Below, in pieces: positions 44,267-52,922 of a stretch of 64,000 nucleotides of DNA (the stretch's first letter is position 1; every line of letters starts with the position of its first letter). The position numbers and the translations under genes are program-made. Origin of the DNA: Christiangramia forsetii KT0803 (GTDB lineage: Bacteria > Bacteroidota > Bacteroidia > Flavobacteriales > Flavobacteriaceae); the NCBI RefSeq assembly GCF_000060345.1, contig NC_008571.1:186001-250000 (forward strand), read 5' to 3'. The notes under the pieces were generated by a model. That model did no database searches and was not told the origin of the DNA. It worked only from the letters and a program-made list of their open reading frames with translations.

Positions 44267-44296
44267 TTGCTAAAACCTAATTAAGAAGTATCTTTG
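44267..44296 (+). promoter_or_regulatory. Promoter of the ctaB-cox assembly cluster
   Basis: TTG at 44267-44269, 19 bases, then TATCTTTG at 44289-44296: exact boxes and spacing of the Bacteroidota consensus, 22 bases before the ctaB TTG start. Confidence 0.75.
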
Positions 44297-44318
44297 CGCC
44301 AGTTAAAAAAAAGCTTTT

Positions 44319-45221
44319 TTGAGCAATACTCGCGTACATAATCCCAGCGCTTCTATCCTATCAGATTTTAAGGAAATAACCAAGATGAGATTGGCTATAA
44401 GTGTAGTCTTTTCTTCGGTTGCCGGGTATTTTCTAGGTGCAGATACTATAGATTTTGTAACGGTTACATTACTGGCTATTGGGGGTTACCTTATGGTGGG
44501 CGCTTCTAATGCCTACAACCAGATCATTGAGCGAAACCTCGATGCATTGATGGATCGTACCAAAAACAGACCTTTACCTGCGGGAAGAATGTCTGTGCCA
44601 GTTGCATTTACCATTGCAAGTGCTTTTACAGTTTTGGGATTAGTGGTTCTTTATGTGATCAACCCTAAAACTGCCATGTTTGGCGCGATAAGTATTTTTT
44701 TATATGTAAGTATTTATACGCCGCTAAAAACTAAAACACCTTTATCGGTTTTTGTGGGGGCATTTCCCGGAGCAATTCCATTTATGTTAGGTTGGGTTGC
44801 TGCTAGTGGTAGTTTTAGTATAGAACCGGGAACCTTATTTATGATTCAGTTTTTCTGGCAATTCCCGCATTTCTGGGCTATTGGCTGGTGGCTGTTCGAT
44901 GATTATAAAAAGGGTGGATTTTTTATGTTGCCTACCGGAAAGCGTGATCGTGGCACAGCGATCCAAATTATTCTTTATACCTGCTGGACGATATTGGTTT
45001 CGCTTATTCCAGTTTTTGGGGTTACAGGGAAGCTTATGTTAACACCAGTTTCAGGGATTATAATATTTCTTCTGGGTCTTGGAATGCTTTATTACGCTAT
45101 AAGATTATTTAAAGAGAAAACAGCAGAAGCTGCTAAAAAATTAATGTTTGCAAGTGTTTCTTATATCACACTATTGCAAATAGTTTATGTACTGGATAAA
45201 TTTATTAGAGAATGGATTTAA
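44319..45221 (+). CDS. ctaB: Heme O synthase (protoheme IX farnesyltransferase)
   Basis: The 300-residue UbiA-type membrane enzyme adds a farnesyl group to heme b to make heme O, the precursor of heme A used by the aa3-type oxidase in this window. The catalytic Asp-rich motif is NQIIERNLDALMDRTKNRPL (N-x-x-x-D-x-x-x-D with RTKxRP), and about eight helices follow. The second conserved Asp segment is WLFDDYKKGGFFMLP. The start is TTG at 44319, close to the promoter. The 3' end overlaps the next gene by 10 bases, so it is coupled to the subunit III proteins. Confidence 0.96.
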   Translation: MSNTRVHNPSASILSDFKEITKMRLAISVVFSSVAGYFLGADTIDFVTVTLLAIGGYLMVGASNAYNQIIERNLDALMDRTKNRPLPAGRMSVPVAFTIASAFTVLGLVVLYVINPKTAMFGAISIFLYVSIYTPLKTKTPLSVFVGAFPGAIPFMLGWVAASGSFSIEPGTLFMIQFFWQFPHFWAIGWWLFDDYKKGGFFMLPTGKRDRGTAIQIILYTCWTILVSLIPVFGVTGKLMLTPVSGIIIFLLGLGMLYYAIRLFKEKTAEAAKKLMFASVSYITLLQIVYVLDKFIREWI

Positions 45222-45793
45222 CTCAAGGATCTAACGAGAAGAAACATGGCCGGGCAAAAAAAATGATGCTTTGGTTCGGTATTATTAGTATGTTAATGAC
45301 CTTTGCGGGTCTTACCAGTGCCTACGTGGTTAGTAAAAACAGACCAGATTGGCTTACCGATTTTGAATTGCCAATTTCATTCTTATGGAGTACCCTGGTG
45401 ATTATAGCTAGTAGTTTTACTTTGATGCTAAGTAAGAAAATGATCAAATCTGGAAGCAGGCGTAATGCCAGTGCTTTCTTGATAGGAACACTCATACTTG
45501 CTATACTTTTTGTGGTATTTCAATTTCATAGTTTTTCAGAGATCATTAGCGAAGGGTATTATTTTACAGGAAGTGAGAGTTCTATAACCACCTCCTTTAT
45601 CTATGTGCTTGTTTTAACGCATCTTGCCCATCTCGCAATAGGAATAATAGTGCTTTTGGTGTTAATTTATAACCATTTTAAACAACGTTATAATGCGGGA
45701 CAAATGCTTGGATTTGAGCTTGGTGCAACTTTTTGGCATTTTGTTGACCTATTGTGGCTTTACTTGATTTTCTTTTTATATTTCTTTAAATAA
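45212..45793 (+). CDS. Cytochrome c oxidase subunit III-like protein (short form)
   Basis: The 193-residue protein has five transmembrane helices and the heme-copper oxidase subunit III fold: KKMMLWFGIISMLMTFAGLT at the start, the middle helix VLVLTHLAHLAIGI with the conserved His, and the final FWHFVDLLWLYLIFFLYFF. It is the short, CyoC-like form. Overlap with ctaB points to co-translation, and the following gene encodes a second, longer subunit III. Which of the two joins the oxidase of the act-cox operon cannot be told from sequence. Confidence 0.9.
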   Translation: MDLTQGSNEKKHGRAKKMMLWFGIISMLMTFAGLTSAYVVSKNRPDWLTDFELPISFLWSTLVIIASSFTLMLSKKMIKSGSRRNASAFLIGTLILAILFVVFQFHSFSEIISEGYYFTGSESSITTSFIYVLVLTHLAHLAIGIIVLLVLIYNHFKQRYNAGQMLGFELGATFWHFVDLLWLYLIFFLYFFK

Positions 45794-45803
45794 TAAAATT
45801 GCG

Positions 45804-45811
45804 TATTTTTG
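45804..45811 (+). promoter_or_regulatory. Possible internal promoter for the long subunit III gene
   Basis: TATTTTTG matches TAnnTTTG, 27 bases before the ATG; at the upstream position only TTC is present. Confidence 0.4.
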
Positions 45812-45838
45812 CGCATCCTTTAACATTAAACTACTTCT

Positions 45839-46819
45839 ATGGACGCGACTGTCGTTAGAACAGGCACAGAAGGTAAAACCTGGGGTGGTGGTAATGAACC
45901 ACTAAAATCAAGTTACGGAAAAATGATGATGTGGTTTTTCATCCTTTCCGATGCTTTAACATTCTCAGGATTCCTTGCCGCTTACGGTTTCTCAAGATTT
46001 AAATTCATCGATTCATGGCCAATCGCCGATGAGGTGTTTACTCACTTTCCATTTTTACATGGCGTAGATGCTCCTATGTATTATGTGGCATTGATGACAT
46101 TTATCCTTATTTTCTCCTCTGTGACTATGGTGCTTGCGGTAGACGCAGGCCATCACATGAAGAAAGGAAAGGTTACCATCTATATGTTCCTTACCATTAT
46201 TGGGGGTGTTATTTTCGTAGGTTCTCAGGCATGGGAGTGGAAAAACTTCATAAGCGGTGAGTACGGAGCCGTAACTACTAAAGGAGGTAATGTTCTACAG
46301 TTTATTAACGGTGAAGGAGAGCGGGTAGGACTTTCAGAAATCGCGGTGCCAATTGTTGGAGATAGAGTGGCCCATGATGGTAGTAATGGGATTTGGTTTG
46401 ATTCGGGAGAGGATCTTCCTTCGTATAGTTTAGCTGAAGTAAAAGCCGGATTCATTCAAAATGAAGACCTTCTTATTAGAACTCAAATACTTACTGAAGA
46501 TGGAGAGAAAACTATTCTTTCCAGAGATGAGTCTTTAATGAAACTTAATAACGATGCAGTAGGAACTGTGGAAGGAGCAAACCTTGTTCAGAATGAATAC
46601 GGGGTGCCCTTATTTGCAGATTTCTTCTTCTTTATAACCGGTTTTCACGGCTTTCACGTATTGTCTGGGGTGATCATAAATATCATCATATTCTTTAATG
46701 TGATCATTGGAACTTATGAGAGGCGAGGAAGCTATGAAATGGTGGAAAAAGTTGGACTTTACTGGCACTTTGTAGACCTTGTATGGGTATTTGTATTTAC
46801 ATTCTTTTACCTGGTTTAA
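45839..46819 (+). CDS. Cytochrome c oxidase subunit III (long form)
   Basis: The 326-residue protein has the subunit III helices MMMWFFILSDALTFSGFLAA, the helix pair around residues 80-130, and the closing GLYWHFVDLVWVFVFTFFYL with the conserved WHFVD. Between helices an extra hydrophilic segment of about 115 residues (roughly 135-250) is inserted; it includes NGEGERVGLSEIAVPIVGDR and is followed by the family motif TGFHGFHVLSG. The insert lies in a loop outside the membrane, facing either side. It is followed by the subunit IV gene after 17 bases. Confidence 0.93.
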   Translation: MDATVVRTGTEGKTWGGGNEPLKSSYGKMMMWFFILSDALTFSGFLAAYGFSRFKFIDSWPIADEVFTHFPFLHGVDAPMYYVALMTFILIFSSVTMVLAVDAGHHMKKGKVTIYMFLTIIGGVIFVGSQAWEWKNFISGEYGAVTTKGGNVLQFINGEGERVGLSEIAVPIVGDRVAHDGSNGIWFDSGEDLPSYSLAEVKAGFIQNEDLLIRTQILTEDGEKTILSRDESLMKLNNDAVGTVEGANLVQNEYGVPLFADFFFFITGFHGFHVLSGVIINIIIFFNVIIGTYERRGSYEMVEKVGLYWHFVDLVWVFVFTFFYLV

Positions 46820-46836
46820 TTCTGAAATAAATAATT

Positions 46837-47199
46837 ATGGCTCACGATACTACACAACATCACGGATCGGCAACCAAAAGGATTTGGATCGTTTTTGCAA
46901 TTCTTTCAGTAGTAACTATTGTAGAGGTTATTCTGGGGATTATAAAACCAGAATTCTTAACCGATACGTATTTTCTTGGAATGAGATTGCTTAACTGGAT
47001 CTTCATCATTCTTACAATTTATAAAGCATACTATATTGCATGGGCTTTCATGCACCTGGAACATGAAACTAAAGGACTGCGTAGAGCAATAGTCTGGACG
47101 GGATTATTTCTTGTTGCCTATTTAATCTTTATTCTTCTTACGGAAGGCGGTTATATCTACGATGTTTATAAGAGCGGGCACGTAGCCTGGGATTTCTAA
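46837..47199 (+). CDS. Cytochrome c oxidase subunit IV family protein
   Basis: The 120-residue protein has three transmembrane helices: WIVFAILSVVTIVEVILGII, a central one ending in YKAYYIAWAFMHLEHE, and VWTGLFLVAYLIFILLTEGG. The motif with aromatic residues before FMHLEHE is typical of the bacterial COX4 (CtaF/CyoD-like) family. It begins with a short His/Gln-rich tail. It stabilises the subunit I-III assembly. A terminator follows directly, closing the ctaB-cox group. Confidence 0.92.
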   Translation: MAHDTTQHHGSATKRIWIVFAILSVVTIVEVILGIIKPEFLTDTYFLGMRLLNWIFIILTIYKAYYIAWAFMHLEHETKGLRRAIVWTGLFLVAYLIFILLTEGGYIYDVYKSGHVAWDF

Positions 47200-47220
47200 C
47201 AAAAGTTAAAAGTATTTGAA

Positions 47221-47247
47221 AAGGCGGTTTTATGAAACCGTCTTTTT
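47221..47247 (+). terminator. Terminator behind the subunit IV gene
   Basis: AAGGCGGTTT pairs with AAACCGTCTT (one G-T pair) around a TATG loop, followed by five T. It lies 21 bases after the stop codon. Confidence 0.88.
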
Positions 47248-47254
47248 ATTTTTG
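47247..47254 (+). promoter_or_regulatory. Possible -7 element overlapping a terminator T-run
   Basis: TATTTTTG begins in the T-run of the terminator. It matches TAnnTTTG, but lacks a clear upstream TTG and stands 113 bases before the next ATG, so support is low. Confidence 0.3.
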
Positions 47255-47366
47255 TAGCCCCATGTAAAATGGTGTTTTCTTGTATGAAATAAGCTGTTTT
47301 GAATCCTGATAAAGATCATGAAATTCGATAGTAAATTCATACGGTCAAAAAAAATAGCATAGACAG

Positions 47367-48008
47367 ATGAAAAAGTTTCTGGTACTCGGGATCTTATTTG
47401 CCCTTCCAATTACCGCATACTTGTTTTTTGCTTCCGGAAAGAACAATTTCGCCAAACTCCCCGTATTAACCGAAAATGTTCAGGATGTTTCTGGTTTTGA
47501 TACTAATTCAAATGATAGTATCACCTTCAAAGATCATATTAGCGTAGTTGCATTTTTTGGTTCCGATCTTGAAAATATTAAGGGCAATACCTTCAATTTA
47601 GACAAGAAAATTCTCGAAAAATATTACGATTTTGATGATTTTCAGTTTGTTCTTATCCTTCCTAAGAACGCCAGGCAGGAAACCACGGAGTATGTAGAGA
47701 GTTTCAAAAAGATCACCGAATCTTCTAAATGGCAAATAACGTACGCACAGCCCGAAAGAATCCTCGAGGTATTCGAGAGTTTCAAGACACCACATCACTT
47801 AGATGATAACAGTTATTCGCCGTATGTTTTTATAGTAGATAAAGAGTCTGATCTAAGAGGTCGTGATGATGAGGATGAAGGAAAAATTTATGGATATGAT
47901 TCAAGAGACGTTGCTGAATTGAATAATAAGATGAATGATGATGTAAAGGTGATATTGGCAGAATATCGTCTTGCCTTGAAAAAGAATAACCCTGAAACAC
48001 CTAATTAA
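47367..48008 (+). CDS. Membrane-anchored thioredoxin-fold protein without cysteines, next to SCO
   Basis: The 213-residue protein has one N-terminal membrane anchor (about 3-22) and a soluble domain whose order of strands resembles the SCO protein encoded two bases downstream: SVVAFFGSDLEN aligns with VEFFFTTCPT and YVFIVDKESDLRGR with FALVDQQGYIRSR. It contains no cysteine at all, so neither thiol chemistry nor SCO-type copper binding is possible. It may be a structural or assembly partner of the oxidase. The family was not otherwise recognised; the SCO-like fold is inferred by eye. Confidence 0.7.
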   Translation: MKKFLVLGILFALPITAYLFFASGKNNFAKLPVLTENVQDVSGFDTNSNDSITFKDHISVVAFFGSDLENIKGNTFNLDKKILEKYYDFDDFQFVLILPKNARQETTEYVESFKKITESSKWQITYAQPERILEVFESFKTPHHLDDNSYSPYVFIVDKESDLRGRDDEDEGKIYGYDSRDVAELNNKMNDDVKVILAEYRLALKKNNPETPN

Positions 48009-48009
48009 A

Positions 48010-48744
48010 ATGAAAAATTACTCATACGTAGGAATTTCGCTTGTTATGCTCGTTTTCGGAATAATATTTATCCCGAAAATCATAGACCGCATAAAAGATG
48101 ACGAGGTTGTTTCATCAGATAGGTTAAATCAGCAAAGAACAACGTCTAAGAAGGATACTGGCGACGCTTTGTCTTATATCGTAATAGATGGTGAAAAGAA
48201 GAAGGCTCCACAATTTGAATTTATCAACCAGGAAGGTGAGACCATTTCAAATGAAGATTATAAAGGAAAAGTATATTTAGTAGAATTTTTCTTCACTACC
48301 TGTCCTACGATTTGTCCTATAATGAATAAGAACCTGGTAGAGATTCAGAATGAATTTGAAAACAATAATGATTTTGGGATTGCTTCCTTCAGTATAGATC
48401 CGGGTCATGATACTCCAGAGGTGCTGGCAGAATATGCCGCAAATTATGGCATTGATCATCCAAACTGGAATCTAATGACCGGGAATAGGGATGGTATTTA
48501 TAAACTGGCGAATAAAGGTTTTGGTCTTTACGCTGGAGAAGATGCACAGGCTGCAGGAGGTTTTGCTCACCAGGGAATGTTTGCTTTGGTAGACCAGCAA
48601 GGATATATTAGATCAAGAAAAGATCAATTCGGGAATCCGGTGATCTATTACAGAGGTTCAGTAGAGCGAAATAAATCTGTGGTGGAGGGCGAAGAAGAAC
48701 CTCAAATAGATATTTTAATTGAAGATATAAAGAAATTGCTGTGA
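48010..48744 (+). CDS. SCO family copper chaperone for cytochrome oxidase
   Basis: The 244-residue protein has one N-terminal anchor (about 6-24) and a thioredoxin-like domain with the SCO metal site: Cys98 and Cys102 in FFFTTCPTICPIM and His187 in GFAHQGMF. SCO proteins deliver copper to, or keep reduced the cysteines of, the CuA centre of subunit II. It is placed in the oxidase assembly group, one base after the cysteine-free look-alike, and overlaps the DUF420 gene by four bases (GTGA). Confidence 0.95.
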   Translation: MKNYSYVGISLVMLVFGIIFIPKIIDRIKDDEVVSSDRLNQQRTTSKKDTGDALSYIVIDGEKKKAPQFEFINQEGETISNEDYKGKVYLVEFFFTTCPTICPIMNKNLVEIQNEFENNNDFGIASFSIDPGHDTPEVLAEYAANYGIDHPNWNLMTGNRDGIYKLANKGFGLYAGEDAQAAGGFAHQGMFALVDQQGYIRSRKDQFGNPVIYYRGSVERNKSVVEGEEEPQIDILIEDIKKLL

Positions 48745-49280
48745 AAACAACCTTGAAAGAATCTGATAAAGTAGCAGTTCCTGTGATAATTGCATTATCT
48801 ATAGCAGTTCCAGTGATCGTTCTGGTTTTAATGTTATTACCGGAACGTTATAACATTTTTGGTGCAGATGCTATTACTTTTCCATTGTTTCATGGTTTGC
48901 TCAATTTTCTAACTGCTATTTTACTTATTATTGGCTTCTTTTTTATGAAAGCTGAAAAGTATATTCAGCATAGAAATACCATGATCGCCGCATTTGGACT
49001 TTCTGTGATATTCTTGCTGAGTTATGTACTTTCAAAGATCAGCAATGAACCGGTGCCTTATGGCGGAGAAGGAGTGTTAAGATATGTGTATTTCTTTATA
49101 TTAATCACCCATATTGTATTATCTGGAATCATTGTTCCACTTGTGTTGTTTACCATGTACAGAGGCTTAAGTGGCCAGTACGATAAGCATGCTAAAATAG
49201 CCAGATGGACCTTCCCAATATGGTTGTATGTTGCGATTACCGGCGTATTGGTTTTCTTATTTATGATGCCCTATTATTAA
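48741..49280 (+). CDS. DUF420 membrane protein (oxidase assembly type)
   Basis: The 179-residue protein has five helices and the DUF420 features: NFLTAILLIIGFFFMKAEKY, then HRNTMIAAFGLSVIFLLSYV, and a later helix with FILITHIVLSGIIVPLVLFT, plus the C-terminal RWTFPIWLYVAITGVLVFL. DUF420 proteins (CtaM-like in Bacillus and Staphylococcus) are needed for heme A or heme O oxidases. The GTG start overlaps the SCO stop, so the two are made together. Confidence 0.92.
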   Translation: MKTTLKESDKVAVPVIIALSIAVPVIVLVLMLLPERYNIFGADAITFPLFHGLLNFLTAILLIIGFFFMKAEKYIQHRNTMIAAFGLSVIFLLSYVLSKISNEPVPYGGEGVLRYVYFFILITHIVLSGIIVPLVLFTMYRGLSGQYDKHAKIARWTFPIWLYVAITGVLVFLFMMPYY

Positions 49281-49332
49281 ATTTGAAGCTAATTGATTAA
49301 TTTTGAATAGTTTCAGATAAATGATATTGACG

Positions 49333-49575
49333 ATGAAGAATTTAAAATTAACTGGCTTATTCTTTTTGACACTTCTCTTGCTGCCAGAATTTGCCGAAGC
49401 TCAATGCTCAATGTGTAGAGCTGTTCTAGAAAGTGAGGCAAATCAAAGTACTGCCAAGGGTATTAATGATGGCATTCTTTATCTTATGATTTTCCCGTAT
49501 TTATTAGTTGGAGGGGTGGGCTACTTCATTTATAGATCAAAAAAGAATAAAAATAAAACAGCTTCAAAAACTTAG
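49333..49575 (+). CDS. Small signal-peptide protein with a CSMC motif
   Basis: From the ATG at 49333 the product has 80 residues: a signal sequence (hydrophobic LTGLFFLTLLLLPEFAEA), then QCSMCRAVLESEANQ with a Cys-x-x-Cys directly after the cleavage site, one transmembrane helix (LYLMIFPYLLVGGVGYFIY), and a Lys-rich cytoplasmic tail. The ATG at 49321 in the same frame is possible but puts four extra residues ahead of the signal. It is the last gene of the oxidase assembly group; a copper or redox role is an inference from the motif and position. The family is not recognised. Confidence 0.75.
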   Translation: MKNLKLTGLFFLTLLLLPEFAEAQCSMCRAVLESEANQSTAKGINDGILYLMIFPYLLVGGVGYFIYRSKKNKNKTASKT

Positions 49576-49651
49576 TTTTAAGCTGAAGTTGAATCGGTAT
49601 TTAAAGAGTTTTTGATTTAATTCTGTAACATTTTATTTTTTTGATAGTCTT

Positions 49652-49680
49652 ATTAAGTAGGAAGTCATTTCCTGCTTAAT
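49652..49680. promoter_or_regulatory. Inverted repeat ahead of the efflux operon (operator candidate)
   Basis: ATTAAGTAGGAA (49652-49663) and TTCCTGCTTAAT (49669-49680) are inverse to each other at 11 of 12 positions with a 5-base spacer. It ends 11 bases before the start codon of the first efflux gene. No T-run follows, so it is not a terminator; a dimeric repressor site or a 5' RNA hairpin are the options. Confidence 0.6.
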
Positions 49681-49691
49681 AACCATCAATC

Positions 49692-50393
49692 ATGATCGAA
49701 ATTTCGAATCTCCACAAATCCTATAAAATGGGTGCTAATTCTCTCCATGTTCTCAAGGGAATTAATCTCGACATCAAAGAAGGTGAGTTGGTATCTATAA
49801 TGGGTTCTTCCGGTTCTGGGAAGTCTACACTCCTGAATATTCTGGGAATGTTAGATGAGGCAGATGAAGGATCTTACATGCTTGATGGAGTTCCTATTAA
49901 GAACTTAAATGAAAAAAAAGCCGCACAGTACCGAAATAAATTCCTTGGTTTTATATTTCAATCATTTAATCTTATTTCCTATAAAACTGCATTAGATAAT
50001 GTTGCTCTTCCCTTGTATTACCAGGGGTTTCCTCGTAATGAAAGAATGGACAGGGCCAACAGCTATCTTGAAAAAGTAGGACTGGCAGACTGGGCAGGTC
50101 ATTTGCCAAATGAACTTTCAGGAGGACAAAAACAAAGAGTAGCTATAGCCAGGGCTTTGGCGAGCGATCCTAAAGTATTGCTGGCAGATGAGCCTACCGG
50201 AGCACTTGATACCAAGACCTCTTATGAGGTAATGGATTTAATTCAGAAGATCAATGATGACGGCCGTACTATTCTGGTTGTTACCCATGAACATGACATC
50301 GCCCAAATGACAAAGAGAATTGTCAATTTGAAAGACGGAGTTATTATAGAAGATACCGTGGTTTCACAGATAAGAGCGATGGAAAATGTTTGA
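49692..50393 (+). CDS. MacB/LolD-type ABC transporter ATP-binding protein
   Basis: The 233-residue ATPase carries all the motifs: Walker A GSSGSGKSTLL, the Q-loop in FIFQSFNLI, signature LSGGQKQRVAIA, Walker B VLLADEPTGALD, and the H-loop TILVVTHEHD. The sequence is of the MacB/LolD class that powers periplasmic mechanical extrusion rather than membrane translocation. It is the first gene of a six-gene operon and overlaps the next gene by eight bases. Confidence 0.95.
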   Translation: MIEISNLHKSYKMGANSLHVLKGINLDIKEGELVSIMGSSGSGKSTLLNILGMLDEADEGSYMLDGVPIKNLNEKKAAQYRNKFLGFIFQSFNLISYKTALDNVALPLYYQGFPRNERMDRANSYLEKVGLADWAGHLPNELSGGQKQRVAIARALASDPKVLLADEPTGALDTKTSYEVMDLIQKINDDGRTILVVTHEHDIAQMTKRIVNLKDGVIIEDTVVSQIRAMENV

Positions 50394-51630
50394 TCTTGAA
50401 CGTTGGGAAGAGATATTTGAGACCATAAGGAAGAATAAGCTTAGAACCTTTCTTACGGGACTTTCTGTAGCATCCGGAATTTTTATTCTGGTGATCCTTC
50501 TCGGGATAGGTGAGGGAATGAAAAATGGTATCTCACGTGAGTTTGAGCAGGATGCATCAAATCTTATTTTTGTTTGGACCAATATAACTACTAAAGAATA
50601 TAAGGGGCTTAATCCTGGTAGAAGGATCCAGATGAAGCAGGAAGATTACCTAACCACGGTAGCAAAGAATAAAGATAAGCTTGAATATAATTCTTCTATT
50701 TATAGAATCTGGAATGGAATTGTAAACTATAAAAAAGAGTCTGGAAGCTACCGGGTAGAAGGGGTTTATCCAGATTATCAGTTCCTGGAAAATAGTAGTT
50801 TAAGTGCAGGAAGATTTATAAATAAGACAGATGATGATAACTACGAAAAAGTGGCGGTCATCGGTCAAAAAGTTAAAAACGATTTATTTAAGGATATTGA
50901 CGCTCTCGGTGAATATGTAGATATTTCGGGGATTAAATTCAAAGTGGTGGGTGTTTTTACAGATCCTGCCGGAGAAAGGGAAGAGTCTCGGGTTTATCTT
51001 CCTATGTCTTCCGCTCAAAAAGTATTTAACGCGCAGAACCATGTGAGCAACCTCGCATTTTCATTAAAACCTGCGGAAAGTTTTGAACAGGCAGTAGCTG
51101 AATCTACACAGTTCTCTAAAGAACTATCAGATTTTTTAAAAGAACAGCATACGGTGGCGCCAGATGACGATAGAGCTATTCGTGTAAACAACACATTAGA
51201 AAATGCCAAAAGGTTCTATACTCTAATGAACATGATTAAATATTTCTTCTGGGGAGTTGGTATCTGTACTATTATTGCCGGAGTTGTTGGGGTAAGTAAT
51301 ATCATGCTAATTATAGTAAAGGAACGAACTAAGGAGATCGGGATTCGAAAAGCGCTTGGTGCCGAGCCACTTTCAATAATCGGGATGATTCTTCACGAAT
51401 CTATATTTGTAACTGCAATTGCTGGTTTCTTTGGCTTGATCTTTAGTTTGGCGTTGCTTGAATTTGTAGGTCCTCTCATAGAAACTCAGTATATCTATAA
51501 TCCAACGGTAAATTTTCAGGTCGCCATAACTACGGTTTTCATTCTGATAATCGCTGGGGCACTTGCAGGATTTTTTCCTGCCTGGCGAGCGGCCAGGATT
51601 AAACCAATTGTTGCATTAAGAGACGAATAG
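50386..51630 (+). CDS. MacB-type ABC transporter permease (first)
   Basis: The 414-residue permease has one N-terminal helix (about 20-40), a large MacB periplasmic domain (about 45-265), and three C-terminal helices with the FtsX-type signature: GVVGVSNIMLIIVKERTKEIGIRKALGAEP, and the end GFFPAWRAARIKPIVALRDE. It pairs with the next permease to form a heterodimer. It starts inside the end of the ATPase gene. Confidence 0.94.
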   Translation: MFDLERWEEIFETIRKNKLRTFLTGLSVASGIFILVILLGIGEGMKNGISREFEQDASNLIFVWTNITTKEYKGLNPGRRIQMKQEDYLTTVAKNKDKLEYNSSIYRIWNGIVNYKKESGSYRVEGVYPDYQFLENSSLSAGRFINKTDDDNYEKVAVIGQKVKNDLFKDIDALGEYVDISGIKFKVVGVFTDPAGEREESRVYLPMSSAQKVFNAQNHVSNLAFSLKPAESFEQAVAESTQFSKELSDFLKEQHTVAPDDDRAIRVNNTLENAKRFYTLMNMIKYFFWGVGICTIIAGVVGVSNIMLIIVKERTKEIGIRKALGAEPLSIIGMILHESIFVTAIAGFFGLIFSLALLEFVGPLIETQYIYNPTVNFQVAITTVFILIIAGALAGFFPAWRAARIKPIVALRDE

Positions 51631-51631
51631 T

Positions 51632-52897
51632 ATGTTTAGTAGAGACCGTTGGGACGAAATAATAGAAGCACTTACCGCAAATTGGTTTAGAACCCTGTTA
51701 ACTGCATTTGGGGTGCTTTGGGGGATCTTTATACTTGTAATTCTTCTCGCTGCTGGAAAAGGACTGGAAAATGGAGTGAAACAAGGTTTTGGGGGGATTG
51801 CAACCAATTCCATGTTCATGTGGACACAACCTGTTTCAAAACCCTACAAGGGACTTCCTAAAGGCAGGAGATTTAATTATCGTATAGATGATGTAGAAGC
51901 TTTGCGTCAAACCATACCCGAATTAAGATTTATCTCCCCACGTAATCAATTAGGAGGTTTTGGAGGAAATAACAATGTCGTTCGAGGTTTAAATACCGGA
52001 GCGTTCAATGTGTACGGTGACTATCCTGAAATTATTCAGCAGGAACCTATGGATATTACTTCAGGTAGATTCCTTAATCATTCAGATCTTCAGCAAAAAA
52101 GAAAAGTGGCGGTGATTGGCGATGGCGTACGAAATGCTCTTTACGAAAGAAATGAAGAAGTTATCGGGTCTTATATTAAAATAAGCGGGGTTAATTTTAT
52201 GGTAATTGGTACCTATAAAAAGAAGGGTAATGGCGGAGGGAATTCTGAGGAAGCTCAAAAGGAGATCTTCGTGCCTTTTACCTCTTTCTCCCAGGCGTTT
52301 AACATGGGAGACCGGGTAGGCTGGATGGCCATTACGGCTAAAGATGCTTATTCCATCACCAATTTGAAGTCTGAAATTTTTGAGCTCATAAAATCCAGAC
52401 ATACCATTCATCCTGATGATGATCGTGCGATAGGGAATTTTGATCTCTATGAAGAATTTAGCAAAGTAAACGGACTTTTTATCGCGTTAAAAGCGGTGGC
52501 CTATTTTGTGGGGGTTCTGGTGTTACTTTCAGGGATTATAGGCATTAGTAATATTATGCTTATTGTGGTGAAAGAACGAACCAATGAAATTGGGGTACGA
52601 AGAGCTCTTGGCGCAACACCCTGGATGATACGGGGTCAGATTTTGATGGAATCGGTCTTTCTTACCATCGTTTCTGGAATGGCCGGGATCATACTGGCAA
52701 CAGGAATCATCTGGCTGGTAAATTTACAACTCGATGGAACAGATACCTCAGAAACCATGTTTGCCAACCCATCTGTAAACCTGGGAGTGGTCATGGTAGC
52801 TCTAAGTATATTGATAATTTCAGGATTACTTGCAGGAATGATCCCTGCACAGCATGCTATCAAAATTAAACCGGTAGATGCCTTAAGAACAGAATAA
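51632..52897 (+). CDS. MacB-type ABC transporter permease (second)
   Basis: The 421-residue paralog of the preceding gene has the same layout and the matching FtsX-type motif GISNIMLIVVKERTNEIGVRRALGATP and end GMIPAQHAIKIKPVDALRTE. The periplasmic domain differs and has a Gly-rich part (GGFGGNNNVV). Only two bases separate it from the first permease. With one ATPase and two permeases the transporter is likely a heterodimer, unlike homodimeric E. coli MacB. Confidence 0.94.
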   Translation: MFSRDRWDEIIEALTANWFRTLLTAFGVLWGIFILVILLAAGKGLENGVKQGFGGIATNSMFMWTQPVSKPYKGLPKGRRFNYRIDDVEALRQTIPELRFISPRNQLGGFGGNNNVVRGLNTGAFNVYGDYPEIIQQEPMDITSGRFLNHSDLQQKRKVAVIGDGVRNALYERNEEVIGSYIKISGVNFMVIGTYKKKGNGGGNSEEAQKEIFVPFTSFSQAFNMGDRVGWMAITAKDAYSITNLKSEIFELIKSRHTIHPDDDRAIGNFDLYEEFSKVNGLFIALKAVAYFVGVLVLLSGIIGISNIMLIVVKERTNEIGVRRALGATPWMIRGQILMESVFLTIVSGMAGIILATGIIWLVNLQLDGTDTSETMFANPSVNLGVVMVALSILIISGLLAGMIPAQHAIKIKPVDALRTE

Positions 52898-52922
52898 ATA
52901 AAAGTTTTAATACAATCAAAAA

